From Labedella phragmitis (GTDB lineage: Bacteria > Actinomycetota > Actinomycetes > Actinomycetales > Microbacteriaceae): 64,000 nucleotides of DNA. The notes beneath the pieces were generated by a model. That model had not been told where the DNA came from. It searched no databases and saw only the letters and a program-made list of their open reading frames with translations. The DNA is taken from assembly GCF_004078635.1 (NCBI RefSeq), contig NZ_RZNB01000003.1, forward strand, positions 310,001 to 374,000. Reading direction: 5' to 3'. This document shows positions 35,035 through 44,789 of the stretch, piece after piece. How positions within the stretch are numbered: the first letter of the stretch is position 1; every line of letters begins with the position of its first letter. Both the position numbers and the translations under genes were made by a program.

Positions 35035-36203
35035 GGGATCACCGTCCCCACCGGTCGGAGCGGAACGCGCGCCCGCGCCGTGAAGACGCCGTCGACCGCT
35101 TCCGCCTCGACGCCGCCGCCGACGGCGGACACACGGAGCCGCATGCCCGCGATCCCCGATCCGGCGCCGCTCGAGGAGCGATCGCCGGGGCCGGCCGTCG
35201 CGGCGTTCTCGACTTCCACGACGACGTCGTTCGAGCGCCACACCTCCCGCAGCACGATGGATGCGCCGGGGTCGCCGTGCCGCAAGGCGTTCGTGAGCAT
35301 CTCCTGCGCCACACGGCGCACGACGACGGAGTGGCTCGCGTCGAGCGGGCGCTGCTCCCCTCGGATCGACCGTTCGACGATCACCCCGGCGGCGCGGATC
35401 TGGTCCACGAGGGTGTCGAGGTCCGGCGGCTCATCCTCGGCTCCGTCCGGACCCGTCCCGCTCAACACTTCCCGGACCTCGTGAAGCGACCGGCGTGCGG
35501 TGTCGGCGATCGTCGCCGACACCGCACGAACGCGACCGACGTCGTCGAGGAACTGGACCGAATCCGCCTGCGCGATGATGACGGCGAGCGAATGACCGAC
35601 GATGTCGTGCACGTCGCGCGCCATGTCGGCGCGCACCTTCTCGGCCTCCGCGGCGCTCAACGCCCGCTCGGTGCGGTCCTCGGCGATGACGCGCCGCTCC
35701 GACTCCCGCCGCTGGCCGCGGAACGAACGCACGGCGAAGCCCGCGAGCCATGCGGCTGCGAGCACGACGGTCGGGGCGACGAGGGCGAGAGCGCTCCACC
35801 CGGGCCCGCTGAAGGCGACGATCGCGTAGCGCGTCCCGGCCATGAGGTAGTTGGTGGCGATGACCCCGCCGACCACGACGGACGCGACCGACGCGGCGAG
35901 CTCCACCCGCGTGCCGAGTCGCGCCGCCGAGTAGAGCACGAGGATGATCGCGATGGCGGCGAAGCCCGGCCGCTCGTTGACGAACATCTGCGAGCCCGCC
36001 ATGAACCATGCGGAGACGAGGGCGACCGAGGGGCTCACGCTGCGCGACGCGATCGCGACGGCGGCGAGGAGCGCGACGATCGGGCTCGCCCTGTCCACCT
36101 CGACGGGCGGCTCGACGGCGAGGATCACGACGAGTGTCGCGACGACGATGTCGACGCGGAAGCGCCAGCTCCGCAGCCGTTCCCACAGCAGAGCCGTGTC
36201 CAT
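35031..36203 (-). CDS. Sensor histidine kinase (HisKA_3, NarL partner)
   Basis: A 390-residue membrane kinase. Four to five N-terminal helices, then the dimerisation motif RDVHDIVGHSLAVIIAQAD with His199, and a HATPase domain with N-box EMLTNALRHG and G-box GSGIAGMRLRV. ATG 36203 is preceded by GAGGAGGAC. Signal probably sensed in or near the membrane as there is no large outer domain. Works with the downstream response regulator. Confidence 0.9.
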   Translation of the reverse strand: MDTALLWERLRSWRFRVDIVVATLVVILAVEPPVEVDRASPIVALLAAVAIASRSVSPSVALVSAWFMAGSQMFVNERPGFAAIAIILVLYSAARLGTRVELAASVASVVVGGVIATNYLMAGTRYAIVAFSGPGWSALALVAPTVVLAAAWLAGFAVRSFRGQRRESERRVIAEDRTERALSAAEAEKVRADMARDVHDIVGHSLAVIIAQADSVQFLDDVGRVRAVSATIADTARRSLHEVREVLSGTGPDGAEDEPPDLDTLVDQIRAAGVIVERSIRGEQRPLDASHSVVVRRVAQEMLTNALRHGDPGASIVLREVWRSNDVVVEVENAATAGPGDRSSSGAGSGIAGMRLRVSAVGGGVEAEAVDGVFTARARVPLRPVGTVIP

Positions 36204-36339
36204 GTCGTCCTCCTCAGCGCGCGGTGAGCTCAGCCCTCCGGGCGTTCGCACCCCAGCCTAGGAGGATGCATGGCTCCACGGCCTCCTCCGCGAGTACCGT
36301 TCCTCTCCCTCCTTCGGGCGAACGTCGCGGCGAGGCGGC

Positions 36340-37104
36340 TCAGCGGTCGCGCAGGAGGCGCGCACGCCAACGACGCACGGACGACGCATCCCGTCCCGCG
36401 ACGCGCAGGGTGTGGAAGGCGCGCCTGTAGCGTTTCCACATCGAGCGGACGTCGCCGAACGGGCGGGCCGAGATCGGGATCGCGAGGTCGCGGTCGAGTC
36501 GGATGGTGTGCGAGCGGCCGAGGAAGACGCTCAGGTCCATATCGTCGTGCACCTCGGGGTCGTCGCGGTGTACCGAGCACCGGACGGTGCGCCAGGCGTC
36601 GCTGCGCATCGCGAAGTTCGAGCCGAAGACGGGCCAATTGGCGAGGGCGGCGCCGACGAGGACGAAGTAGGCGTCCATGTAGAAGGTGCGGGCGAGGACG
36701 CGCGAGGCCCCACCGAGTTCGGGGAAGACGCCGGGGCCGGTCACGGCGCCGAGGTGGGGATCGGCCGCGAAATGTCCGGTGATGCGTTCGATCCAGTCGC
36801 GCGGCGGCACCGAGTCCGCGTCGAGTCGCGCGATCACGTCGCCGAGCGCGGAGTCGTACCCGGCGCTCGCGGCGGCGGGGATTCCCGGGTTCGGCTCGGC
36901 GACGACGCTCGCGCCGCCCGCGACCGCGACGAGGGCGCTGCCGTCGGAACTGCCGTTGTCGACGACGATGACCTCGAACGGCGGGACGGTCTGCTCGGCG
37001 AGAGCGGCCAGGCAGGCGCGCACGTGATCGGCGTCGTCCTTCACGGGGATGACGACCGACACGAGCGGCTGGTGCCGCTCGTGTCGGTCGTCATCGGCGC
37101 TCAC
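36340..37104 (-). CDS. Family 2 glycosyltransferase
   Basis: A 254-residue inverting GT-A enzyme. VSVVIPVKDDADHVRACLAAL (residues 15-35 in full), VVDNGSSDGSAL and the metal-binding DxD in ARLDADSVPP are the family marks. No membrane helix, so it is cytoplasmic and uses a nucleotide sugar. Acceptor unknown; no polysaccharide cluster adjoins it. The GTG start at 37104 lacks a strong ribosome site. Confidence 0.85.
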   Translation of the reverse strand: MSADDDRHERHQPLVSVVIPVKDDADHVRACLAALAEQTVPPFEVIVVDNGSSDGSALVAVAGGASVVAEPNPGIPAAASAGYDSALGDVIARLDADSVPPRDWIERITGHFAADPHLGAVTGPGVFPELGGASRVLARTFYMDAYFVLVGAALANWPVFGSNFAMRSDAWRTVRCSVHRDDPEVHDDMDLSVFLGRSHTIRLDRDLAIPISARPFGDVRSMWKRYRRAFHTLRVAGRDASSVRRWRARLLRDR

Positions 37105-37161
37105 GGGGCCCCGCCGCTGTGATCAGGAGGGGACCGGGAGCCGTGGTGCTCGTGCTCGAGG

Positions 37162-38061
37162 TCACGGGGTGGGGCTGCCGCCGTTCACGTTCAGGGTCTC
37201 GCCCACGACGTAGCTCGATTCCGGCGACGCGAGGAACACGAAGGCTGGGGCGAGTTCGGCCGGCTGGCCCGCGCGGCCGAGCGGGACGCTCTTGCCGAAG
37301 TCGGGGAGGTCCTCCTTCGGCTGCCCGTCGGACACCTGCAGGGGCGTCCAGATGGGGCCGGGCGCGACGGCGTTGACGCGGATGCCCTTGGGGGCGAGCT
37401 GCTGTCCGAGGCCCTTCGTGAAGTTGTTGATCGCGGCCTTCGTCGAGGCGTAGTCGACGAGCGTCGGCGACGGGTTGTACGCCTGGATCGAGGTCGTGTT
37501 GATGATCGTCGAACCGGCGGGCAGGTGCTTGAGCGCCGCGCGTGTCACCCGGAACATCGCGAGGATGTTGGTCTCGTAGGTGTCCTCGAGCTGGATGTCG
37601 TCGATGTCCTCGAGAGACTCCTGCTCGATCTGCTTGCCCGCGTTGTTGACGAGGATGTCGAGCCCGCCGAACTCCTCGACGGCGCGCGTCACCATCGCCT
37701 CGCAGTACTCGGGGTCCTTGAGATCGCCCGGGAAGGCGACGGCCTTGCGGCCCGCCTCCTCGATGAGACCGACGATGCGCTGCGCGTCCTCCTCCTCCTC
37801 GGGCAAGTAGGAGAGGAGGACGTCGGCGCCCTCACGGGCGAAGGCGATCGCGGTCGCGGCGCCGATGCCCGAGTCGCCGCCCGTCACGATCGCCTTGCGC
37901 CCCTCGAGGCGACCGGTCCCGCGGTACGTCAGTTCACCGAGGTCGGCCTTGGTCTCGAGCGCGGCGTCGAGGCCGGGCTCCGGCTGATCCTCGCCCGAGG
38001 AGGGGCTGATCGACGGGTAGCGCGTCGTGGGGTCGTCGAAGGTGTACTGGTCTGTCGTCAT
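37162..38061 (-). CDS. SDR oxidoreductase, YhdF/YdaD general-stress type
   Basis: A 299-residue short-chain dehydrogenase of the group with a long N-terminal extension (about 50 residues, YPSISPSSGEDQPEPGLD). TGGDSGIG, NNAGKQIEQ and the catalytic YASTK are present; the C-terminal GETLNVNGG is typical. Relatives in Bacillus (YhdF, YdaD) are general-stress proteins. CGGAGGACGACC precedes the ATG. The leader has a perfect 9-bp hairpin. Confidence 0.88.
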   Translation of the reverse strand: MTTDQYTFDDPTTRYPSISPSSGEDQPEPGLDAALETKADLGELTYRGTGRLEGRKAIVTGGDSGIGAATAIAFAREGADVLLSYLPEEEEDAQRIVGLIEEAGRKAVAFPGDLKDPEYCEAMVTRAVEEFGGLDILVNNAGKQIEQESLEDIDDIQLEDTYETNILAMFRVTRAALKHLPAGSTIINTTSIQAYNPSPTLVDYASTKAAINNFTKGLGQQLAPKGIRVNAVAPGPIWTPLQVSDGQPKEDLPDFGKSVPLGRAGQPAELAPAFVFLASPESSYVVGETLNVNGGSPTP

Positions 38062-38102
38062 GGTCGTCCTCCGTCATCGCGTGCGGTGGTGTGTCCTCCA
38101 GC

Positions 38103-38122
38103 GGGCGGCGCACGCGCCGCCC
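38103..38122. promoter_or_regulatory. Leader hairpin of the stress SDR gene
   Basis: GGGCGGCGC (38103-38111) and GCGCCGCCC (38114-38122), 2-nt loop, 42 bp before the SDR ATG. A TAGCGT -10-like box on - (38139-38134) lies just upstream, so the hairpin would be in the 5' leader. Confidence 0.4.
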
Positions 38123-38356
38123 GGGTGTCCTCAACGCTACGGATTCCCGAGAACGGCACGCTCCCCATTGTCGTGCGCCCTCCGCTCGTGTTATCCGCGC
38201 GTCCGGCTGTGCCGATACACACGCGCGACTGGCGCTGCCAACAGGCATGCGACGTCACCACGGTCCCTGTCCGCTCTCGCGGCCGGACCGGAAGCATCGC
38301 GTCAGGGGGGTCGGTATCGGCTCGACGGGCGAGTCCTGCTCGGCGGGATCGGCGGG

Positions 38357-38545
38357 CTAGGCGGGTTCGCCGGCCTCGCCGTCGTCGTCGCCCGGCTGGG
38401 CGCCATCGTCCGGATCGAGCATCTGGAGTTGGCCGTCGATGTCCTCGCCGAGGTCGCTGCCGGGCTCCTCCGGAGGCGCCGACGCGGGGTCGGGTCGGAC
38501 GTCGTCCGCTGCGTCGCCGGGAACGCTGCCGGTGGTGTCGGTCAT
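38357..38545 (-). CDS. Small acidic hypothetical protein
   Basis: A 62-residue, strongly acidic, Pro/Gly-rich protein (MTDTTGSVPGD... ends GEAGEPA) with no hydrophobic segment. ATG 38545 has GAGGAGGAC upstream, which supports a real gene and this start over an upstream in-frame ATG. It lies 295 bp upstream of the stress SDR on the same strand. Probably disordered; function unknown. Confidence 0.6.
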   Translation of the reverse strand: MTDTTGSVPGDAADDVRPDPASAPPEEPGSDLGEDIDGQLQMLDPDDGAQPGDDDGEAGEPA

Positions 38546-38829
38546 GAAGTCCTCCTCGGTCGAGATGACTGGTGACACGAGCGTAGGGCGCGCCTCCGAC
38601 ACACGGCGAGACCTACCGCCATCGGCCAGACGCTGCTAACGCAGACCCACCCGGACGACGACGGGACCAAGAGTCCTGTGTCCCGCCTCCTGGAGAGACG
38701 AGACTGCCACGGATCGGCGTCGAGGCGCGCTCGGCGGACACCACGTCGATCACACGGAGTCTTCGAACGGGCTCCGTCAGGCCCATGGTGCACCTCGCCT
38801 GACGTCCACGACCGAGAGGTACGAGGCGG

Positions 38830-40209
38830 CTAGACCGAGCGGGTCTCCCCCGCGCGATCACGGTAGGCCGCGTCGACATCGCCCGAGAGCGCCGTCTCCA
38901 CGCGTCGACCGAGATCGAGAACGGCTTCCCTGTCCGCGGCGAGGAGGTCCGACGACATGCCGTCAACGATCAAACGGGACTGACGTCGGATCTCCTCCCG
39001 CTGGGTCTCGTCGCGAGCCGTCGCGGCGGCATCGCGGAGGAGACGGAGGAGCGCCGACAACACGATCGGTTCGCTCCGCCCGAAGCGACGCACCGGTCCG
39101 CACACGAGGTCGAGGTAGTAGCGCACATCACGATCGGGGGCGACGAGCCGCACCGTCCCCTCCGTGTCCTCGTACCGGCGCGGGCCGAGGCGTCGCCCCT
39201 GCAGCCGCCGGACGAGGTCCGCGCAGTAGCCGATGGCGTGCGCGGCCGTGACGGGGTCGTTGATGCCCGGCGAGATCGCCTTGACCGCGATGTCGGTCAA
39301 TTGCCGGAACCCGAGGGCGACGTCCTGCTCGATCGTGCGCTCGAAGCCGAACTCCATCGCCGCGTCCGCCGCTCGCTCGAGCGCCTCGAGGTCCACCGAC
39401 GTCGCCTCCCCCACCGGCCACGCCGAGAGGACGGGTGACCCCTCTGTGACGTGGTCACCCGGACGCACCCCCATACGGATCAGCACATCCTCACGGCGGG
39501 CGGCATCGACGAGGGCCTCCCAGTGGACGGTTCGGATGAAGCCGCTGCGCAGCGACCCGACGATGGAACCGCCTGCGGGGCCGGGGACGCCGGGACCGAC
39601 GTCGCGCGAGCGATCCTCGAAGCGAGGGTATGACGCACCCAGCGTCGCGACGGCCTCGGCGTGCACGGCGAGCATCATCGTGTCCACGCGCAGCACGCGC
39701 ACGATGTGTCCGAGGAAGAGCATCAGGGCGACCGTCGATGCCAACGCGAGGACCTGGACGAATACGAGCAGCAGAACGGGCAGGGGATCGTCGGCGTTCA
39801 CCTCTCGAAGGCCGACCAGGGCCGCGACGAACGAGGACACGAGGACCGCGAGGACCGATTGGGTGACGCGGTCCCTCGCAAACTCGCGGAGCAGTCTCGG
39901 GGAGAACTGCTGCGACGCGAGCTGCAGGGCCACGACCGTGAGCGAGAAGGTGAGCGTCGCCGCGGCCATCGTGGCGGTCGCGACCGTCTGGAGGAAACCG
40001 ACGGCGGACGAGGCGTCACCCGGCCAAAAGAGCTCCACCCAGACCGAGGGACCCGCCGGTCGCGCGATCGACAGAAGGAGTGCGAGCACGAGCGTCACGA
40101 AGGCGGCCGCAGCGGGCAAGACCCACAACGACGCTCGAACACCTTCGAGCGCGCGTGACACTCGCGACGACGACGGGGCGGGCCCACGAGACGGTCGGAA
40201 CAGGGTCAT
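38830..40209 (-). CDS. DUF2254 membrane protein
   Basis: A 459-residue protein with four N-terminal membrane helices and a large soluble C-terminal part. Diagnostic text: TLTFSLTVVALQLASQQFSPRLLREF in the second helix pair (residues about 79-104) and KAISPGINDPVTA in the soluble part. GAGGAG lies before ATG 40209. The family is widespread and uncharacterised. It stands alone between the small acidic gene and a MetE-like gene. Confidence 0.88.
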   Translation of the reverse strand: MTLFRPSRGPAPSSSRVSRALEGVRASLWVLPAAAAFVTLVLALLLSIARPAGPSVWVELFWPGDASSAVGFLQTVATATMAAATLTFSLTVVALQLASQQFSPRLLREFARDRVTQSVLAVLVSSFVAALVGLREVNADDPLPVLLLVFVQVLALASTVALMLFLGHIVRVLRVDTMMLAVHAEAVATLGASYPRFEDRSRDVGPGVPGPAGGSIVGSLRSGFIRTVHWEALVDAARREDVLIRMGVRPGDHVTEGSPVLSAWPVGEATSVDLEALERAADAAMEFGFERTIEQDVALGFRQLTDIAVKAISPGINDPVTAAHAIGYCADLVRRLQGRRLGPRRYEDTEGTVRLVAPDRDVRYYLDLVCGPVRRFGRSEPIVLSALLRLLRDAAATARDETQREEIRRQSRLIVDGMSSDLLAADREAVLDLGRRVETALSGDVDAAYRDRAGETRSV

Positions 40210-40352
40210 TCGGCGTCACTCCTCGGCTGACAGCGGCTCCCGATCGGGAGCGCGGGTCACGACGTTAGGCGACAGGAGGACGCGGAGCCAGCCCTCGACA
40301 GGTCGGAGCCAGCCGGGCGCGAGTTCCGTGCGCGTCCGTGACCGCGTCATCG

Positions 40353-41573
40353 TCAGCCGAAGAGACGCTCCGTCGCGATACGGGCGCCCTCGCCGAGCGA
40401 CGCGAGCTTCGCGACGGCGATCTGCGGGTGGATCCGCCCACCGAGACCGCAATCGGTCGAGGCCACGACGTTCTCGGCACCCACGACGGACGCGAACGCC
40501 TCGATGCGGTCGGCGACGAGTTCCGGGTGCTCGACGACGTTCGTCGCGTGACTCACGACGCCCGGCAGGATCTTCTTGCCGCCGGGCAGCTCGAGGTTCT
40601 TCCAGACCTTCCATTCGTGCGCGTGACGCACGTTCGCGGCCTCGAACGAGTACTGACCGGCGTTGATCGCGAGCATGAGATCCGCGATGTGGCGGAACTC
40701 GATGTCCGTCGTGTGCGGTCCGTGCCACGATCCCCAACAGAGATGGAAGCGGATGCGGTCCTCCGGCAGGTCGCGCAGCGCGTAGTTGAGGGCCTCGACG
40801 CGGATGCGCGTGAACTCGCGGTAGTCCTCGACGCTCGGCTCCGGGTTGATCTGGTCCCAGTTCTCGGCGATCGACGGGTCGTCGATCTGAAGGGTGAGGC
40901 CCGAGTCGATGATCGCCGTGTACTCCTCGCGCAGCACGTCGGCCCACGCCCAGATGTGCTCCTCGTCCGTCGCGTAGTAGTCGTTCGCGATGCGTGCGCC
41001 GCTGCCCGGGGACAGGGAGGTGATGAAGCCCTGCTCGGCGCCGGTCTCGGCGAGCGCCGCCTTCAGGTTGGCGATGTCGGAGGCGATGGCGTCCTGGCCG
41101 CGATACGCGAGCGGACCGGTCGTGCTCGGGAAGGCCGTAGCGGTGCTGCCCGTCGAGATCCCCGAGCTCGGGTCCTGGTAGGCCTCGGCGAAGATCGTCC
41201 AGTCACGGCGGTCGGGGAAGCTCGTGAGGCGCACGTCGCCCGGCGCAGAGCGGACGGGCTGCTGCGAGAAGATGTCGGACCCCGTGACCGAGAGCCCGCT
41301 CACACGCTGGAACGAGTACGACCACCAGGCGCCGTAGTCGACGGCGCTCGTCATCGCCTTGCCGAACTCGCCGTCGCCCACGATCGTGATGCCGAGGTCG
41401 AGTTGCCGGCGCACGAGGTCGGCGACGGCCTCTGTCAGAAGTGACTCGAACTCGGGCGTGCGCTCGAGGGTGAAGCCGTCGTCGGCGAGACGACGGGCGT
41501 CGTTCGCGGCGATGAGCTCGGGGGTGCGCGGCAGGCTGCCGGCGTGGGTCGTGTCGATTCTGCGGGTGGTCAT
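40353..41573 (-). CDS. MetE C-terminal-domain-like, B12-independent methyltransferase
   Basis: A 406-residue TIM barrel homologous to the catalytic half of cobalamin-independent methionine synthase. Zinc ligands fit His in HLCWGSWHG together with its Cys, and Cys in [19 protein letters not shown] and VGDGEFGK mark the N-terminal barrel strands. It lacks the MetE N-terminal half, as in archaeal MetE-like and xenobiotic methyltransferases, so a corrinoid-type donor or another thiol acceptor is possible. GGAGACC lies before ATG 41573; the longer reading was rejected. Divergent to deoC. Confidence 0.82.
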   Translation of the reverse strand: MTTRRIDTTHAGSLPRTPELIAANDARRLADDGFTLERTPEFESLLTEAVADLVRRQLDLGITIVGDGEFGKAMTSAVDYGAWWSYSFQRVSGLSVTGSDIFSQQPVRSAPGDVRLTSFPDRRDWTIFAEAYQDPSSGISTGSTATAFPSTTGPLAYRGQDAIASDIANLKAALAETGAEQGFITSLSPGSGARIANDYYATDEEHIWAWADVLREEYTAIIDSGLTLQIDDPSIAENWDQINPEPSVEDYREFTRIRVEALNYALRDLPEDRIRFHLCWGSWHGPHTTDIEFRHIADLMLAINAGQYSFEAANVRHAHEWKVWKNLELPGGKKILPGVVSHATNVVEHPELVADRIEAFASVVGAENVVASTDCGLGGRIHPQIAVAKLASLGEGARIATERLFG

Positions 41574-41765
41574 CACGGGTCTCCGTCGATCGGGCGCCGT
41601 GTCCGGCGCGTCGGTGGGGAGCCTCGTCGATCCGCGGCTCCACCGGGGACCGCAGGCGGTGCTCCGGTGTCCGGCGACGGACGGCGGAGCGGCGAGGCTT
41701 CGCGTGATGCGCTGCGATGCCTCCATCCTGCCGCGTGGGGAGGGCGACGGGAACCCCGCAGAGTC

Positions 41766-41791
41766 ACCCGCCGTCACACGGCGGGTAAAAT
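41766..41791 (+). promoter_or_regulatory. Palindrome overlapping the -10 of deoC
   Basis: ACCCGCCGT (41766-41774) and ACGGCGGGT (41778-41786), perfect 9-bp arms with a 3-bp centre. The last T starts TAAAAT (41786-41791), a good -10 for deoC. The layout suits a repressor site. Confidence 0.55.
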
Positions 41792-41849
41792 GGAAGGCGT
41801 CTTCCGCAGCGTCGCGGCGTCCTCACCCCACCGCCGACGGAAGGTCGTC

Positions 41850-42557
41850 ATGCCCACCCTCACCGCTCCCGACACCGCGCTCGCGCGCCGCGTGGACCAC
41901 ACGCTCCTCAAGCCCGAGACGACGACAGCGGACATCGAGGCCCACATCGCGGAGGCCGTCGAACTCGGTGCCTTCTCCGTGTGCGTCTCGCCGTCGTTCC
42001 TGCCCCTCTCGATCCCGGCCGACGCCGACCTCGCGGTCGCGGTCGTCGTCGGCTTCCCCTCCGGGAAGCACACGACGGCCGTCAAGACCGCCGAGGCGCT
42101 CGAGGCCGTCGGTCGCGGCGCCGACGAGATCGACATGGTCATCGACATCGGAGCGGCGAAGGCGGGTCGCTTCGACCTCGTCGAGGCGGACATCGCGTCC
42201 GTGCGCCGGGCGATCCCCGCGCCGGGCGTCCTCAAGGTCATCATCGAGTCGGCCGCGCTCGCGGACGACGAGATCGTCGGCGCGTGCCGCGCGGCCGTCG
42301 CCGCGGGAGCCGACTTCGTGAAGACGTCGACGGGATTCCACCCAGCGGGTGGCGCGACGGTGCACGCCGTGCGCCTCATGAAGCAGACCGTCGGCGACGC
42401 CGCCGAGGTCAAGGCGAGCGGCGGCATCCGCACGCTCGCCGACGCCCTCGCCATGATCGACGCCGGAGCGACCCGGCTCGGCCTCTCGGGCACACGAGCG
42501 ATCCTCGCCGAGGCGGCCGGCGCCTCCCCCGCGCCCTCCACCCCCGACTCCTACTGA
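41850..42557 (+). CDS. deoC: Deoxyribose-phosphate aldolase
   Basis: A 235-residue class I aldolase that splits 2-deoxyribose 5-phosphate into glyceraldehyde 3-phosphate and acetaldehyde. Schiff-base Lys158 lies in DFVKTSTGF, the assisting Lys188 in VKASGGIR and Asp95 in EIDMV. GGAAGG precedes ATG 41850. Not accompanied by other deo genes; a strong palindrome sits at its promoter. Confidence 0.93.
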   Translation: MPTLTAPDTALARRVDHTLLKPETTTADIEAHIAEAVELGAFSVCVSPSFLPLSIPADADLAVAVVVGFPSGKHTTAVKTAEALEAVGRGADEIDMVIDIGAAKAGRFDLVEADIASVRRAIPAPGVLKVIIESAALADDEIVGACRAAVAAGADFVKTSTGFHPAGGATVHAVRLMKQTVGDAAEVKASGGIRTLADALAMIDAGATRLGLSGTRAILAEAAGASPAPSTPDSY

Positions 42558-42816
42558 CCCCCTCCCCAGCCCGACCGGGACGGTCGATCCACGTCGGTGC
42601 CGTCCGCGGCGATTCGCCCTGGCGGTCGCCCGGCGGACGAGCGTCGGACCACGAGAGGTGACCCGGACGGCTGAGGTGAACGGCACTCTGTCGTTCCCGA
42701 CGGCGATCGACTCGAGATCGACCCGGGCGATCGGTGAGCTCATCACGAACGCACAGAAGGTCCTGGAGACGCAGGGGCCGACTGCGCAACCGCCTCGCTC
42801 AGGACGGTCTCGCGTC

Positions 42817-42822
42817 TACGCT
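42817..42822 (+). promoter_or_regulatory. -10 box TACGCT, leaderless start of the broken hydrolase gene
   Basis: TACGCT then GAGCCG (6 nt) and ATG 42829. The 271-bp gap before it holds no other feature I can name. Confidence 0.45.
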
Positions 42823-42828
42823 GAGCCG

Positions 42829-43729
42829 ATGACGACCTCCCAGGACGTGACCGCGCGAGACGGCAGGACGGTGCGCGTGCATGACACTGCCGACGACCTC
42901 GCGGGACCGGCCCGGCTCACGGTCCTCTGGCATCACGGCTCCCCGCAGACGGGCTCGATCCTCGCACCACTGCTCGCGTCCGCGCTCCCACGCGGCATCC
43001 GCCTCCTCTCCTACGGCCGCCCCGACTACGGCGGATCGACCGCGCGTCCCGGGCGCACTGTCGGGTCAGCGGCGGATGACGTCCGCGACATCACCGACGC
43101 CCTCGGGGTCGACGAGCTCGCCATGATGGGAGCGTCCGGGGGCGGTCCACACGCCCTCGCCTGCGCCGCCCTCCTCCCCGATCGTGTCCGCGCCGCCGTC
43201 ACGATCGCGGGGATCGCCCCATTCGATGCTGCGGGCCTCGACTGGTACGCGGGCATGGCCGACGCCGCAGCGGTGCGCGCCGCGGCGTCCGGGGGCCGTG
43301 AGGCCCGAGCGCGGTTCGAGGAGACCGCAGAGTTCGAGCCGGCGAGCTTCAACGACGGGGACTACGCCGCGCTCGCGGGCCCGTGGGCAGCGCTCGGGGC
43401 CGACGTCGGGATCGCGTCCGCCGACGGCGCCGCTGGGACTCGACGGCCTCGTCGACGACGACGTCGCTTTCACCAGGCCGTGGGGCTTCGGCGTCGCCGC
43501 AGTGCACGTCCCGACGCTCGTCGTGCACGGCGGTGACGACCGCGTGGTCCCGCCCGCGCAAGGAGAGTGGTTCCTCCGGGCCCTCCCCCTCGGCGAGTCG
43601 TGGCTCCGCCCGCGGGACGGCCACATCGGTGTGCTCGACTCCATCCCGCTCGCCCTCGACTGGCTGCTCCGCCACGGGTCGGTCCCGCACGCGGACTCCT
43701 CGTCCCGGGGAGGCTCCCCCTCGCTCTGA
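42829..43729 (+). pseudogene. Alpha/beta hydrolase with a frameshift
   Basis: The N-terminal two thirds read in one frame (WHHGSPQTGSI oxyanion region, nucleophile GASGGGPHA), then from about 43430 homology jumps to the next frame, where GLVDDDVAFTRPWGFG, the catalytic Asp in VHGGDDRVVPP and His in RDGHIGVLD are found. One surplus base between about 43425 and 43435 (in a GGCGCCGCTGGG stretch) explains it. As given, translation ends at 43536 and lacks Asp and His, so the product would be inactive. It may be a true mutation or a sequencing error. Intact length would be about 300 residues, normal for the family. Confidence 0.78.
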
Positions 43730-43757
43730 CGGGAACCAGCCGTCGCCCTCAGCGTCG

Positions 43758-43763
43758 TACCCT
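43758..43763 (+). promoter_or_regulatory. -10 box TACCCT, leaderless start of the regulator gene
   Basis: TACCCT then GGTCCC (6 nt) and GTG 43770. Confidence 0.5.
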
Positions 43764-43769
43764 GGTCCC

Positions 43770-44789
43770 GTGGCCGACGCTCCCCCCTTCCTCGACGTCC
43801 CGGGTCTCGACCCGCTCAGCGAGCGTGTGTATCTCGACCTGCTCCGTGACGGGCGATCGAATGCGGCACACGTCTCCGCAACGTTCGGCGTCGGCGTCCC
43901 CGCCGCGTCCGTGATCCTCGAGAGCCTCCGGGAGATGGGTCTCGCCTCACGACTCGACGGCGAGGAACGCGACTACACCGCGGTCGATCCGGGTTACTCC
44001 CTGCGTGTCATCGCGGACCGGATGGGCGATCAGGTCCAACGGATCCGGCAGACCCTCCCCCGCCTCGTCGACCTCTTCGAGCGCGTGCCTGTGACCGAGG
44101 GAGATCTCACTCAGACTCAGGTCCTCGGGGACGCGGACGCCGTCGCCGCCTGGTACACACGCCTGCAGCACGAGGCACGGCGTGAGTTCCTCGCGTTCGA
44201 TCGTCCGCCGTACGTATCGGCGTCGCTCGATCCCGTCGAGTCGACGGCGCTCGACCGCGGCGTGGAGTGGCGGGCGATCTACACGATCGAGAGCTTCGAC
44301 ACCGGCACGACGTGGGACGAGGTCGCGGGCCTCGCCGAACACGGCGAGCAGGCCCGCATCGCGCCGGACCTCCCCGTGAAGCTCGCGATCGTCGATAGGC
44401 GGTCAGCTCTCGTCTCACTCACGCTCGACTCAGGTCGCGTGACCGCGCTCGTCACATCGTCTGCTCCCCTCGTCGACGCCCTCCGTCAGCTCTTCGAGTT
44501 CCATTGGGCGCGGTCCCTCCCCCTCGGCGACGCACGCGCCGACGCTGAACGCGGTGAGGGCCCGCCCCGGGGCCCCGTTGCGGGAGCCGGACGGACCCGG
44601 GATGCGACGGCCGAGGAGAGGACGCTGCTCGCTCTCATGGCCGTCGGCATGAAGGACGACGCGATCGCCCGCCAGCTCGGGATCTCGCCTCGGACCCTGC
44701 GCCGCCGAACCCAGGACCTCATGGTCGCTCTCGAGGCCGACACGCGTTTCCAGGCGGGTATCGAGGCCGCACGTCGCGGGTGGTTGTGA
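43770..44789 (+). CDS. LuxR-type regulator with TrmB-like N-terminal domain
   Basis: A 339-residue regulator with two DNA-binding modules. The N-terminus (LSERVYLDLLRDGRSNAAHVSATFGVGVPAASVILESL, residues about 13-50) is a TrmB-like winged helix; the C-terminus (EERTLLALMAVGMKDDAIARQLGISPRTLRRR) is a LuxR-type helix-turn-helix. The middle part resembles the sensor region of such actinobacterial regulators. They are often next to secreted hydrolases, and the large S8 protease starts 197 bp downstream on the same strand. GTG 43770 has a -10 box 6 nt upstream. Confidence 0.82.
   Translation: MADAPPFLDVPGLDPLSERVYLDLLRDGRSNAAHVSATFGVGVPAASVILESLREMGLASRLDGEERDYTAVDPGYSLRVIADRMGDQVQRIRQTLPRLVDLFERVPVTEGDLTQTQVLGDADAVAAWYTRLQHEARREFLAFDRPPYVSASLDPVESTALDRGVEWRAIYTIESFDTGTTWDEVAGLAEHGEQARIAPDLPVKLAIVDRRSALVSLTLDSGRVTALVTSSAPLVDALRQLFEFHWARSLPLGDARADAERGEGPPRGPVAGAGRTRDATAEERTLLALMAVGMKDDAIARQLGISPRTLRRRTQDLMVALEADTRFQAGIEAARRGWL

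Noticed and set aside
35277-36227. A 316-codon + frame opposite the histidine kinase
   Set aside because: His/Asp/Arg-rich mirror of the kinase codons, no family match.
42658-42828. Upstream in-frame start of the broken hydrolase at 42658
   Set aside because: Adds 57 residues without homology; ATG 42829 has the TANNNT-N6 signal and matches the family N-terminus.
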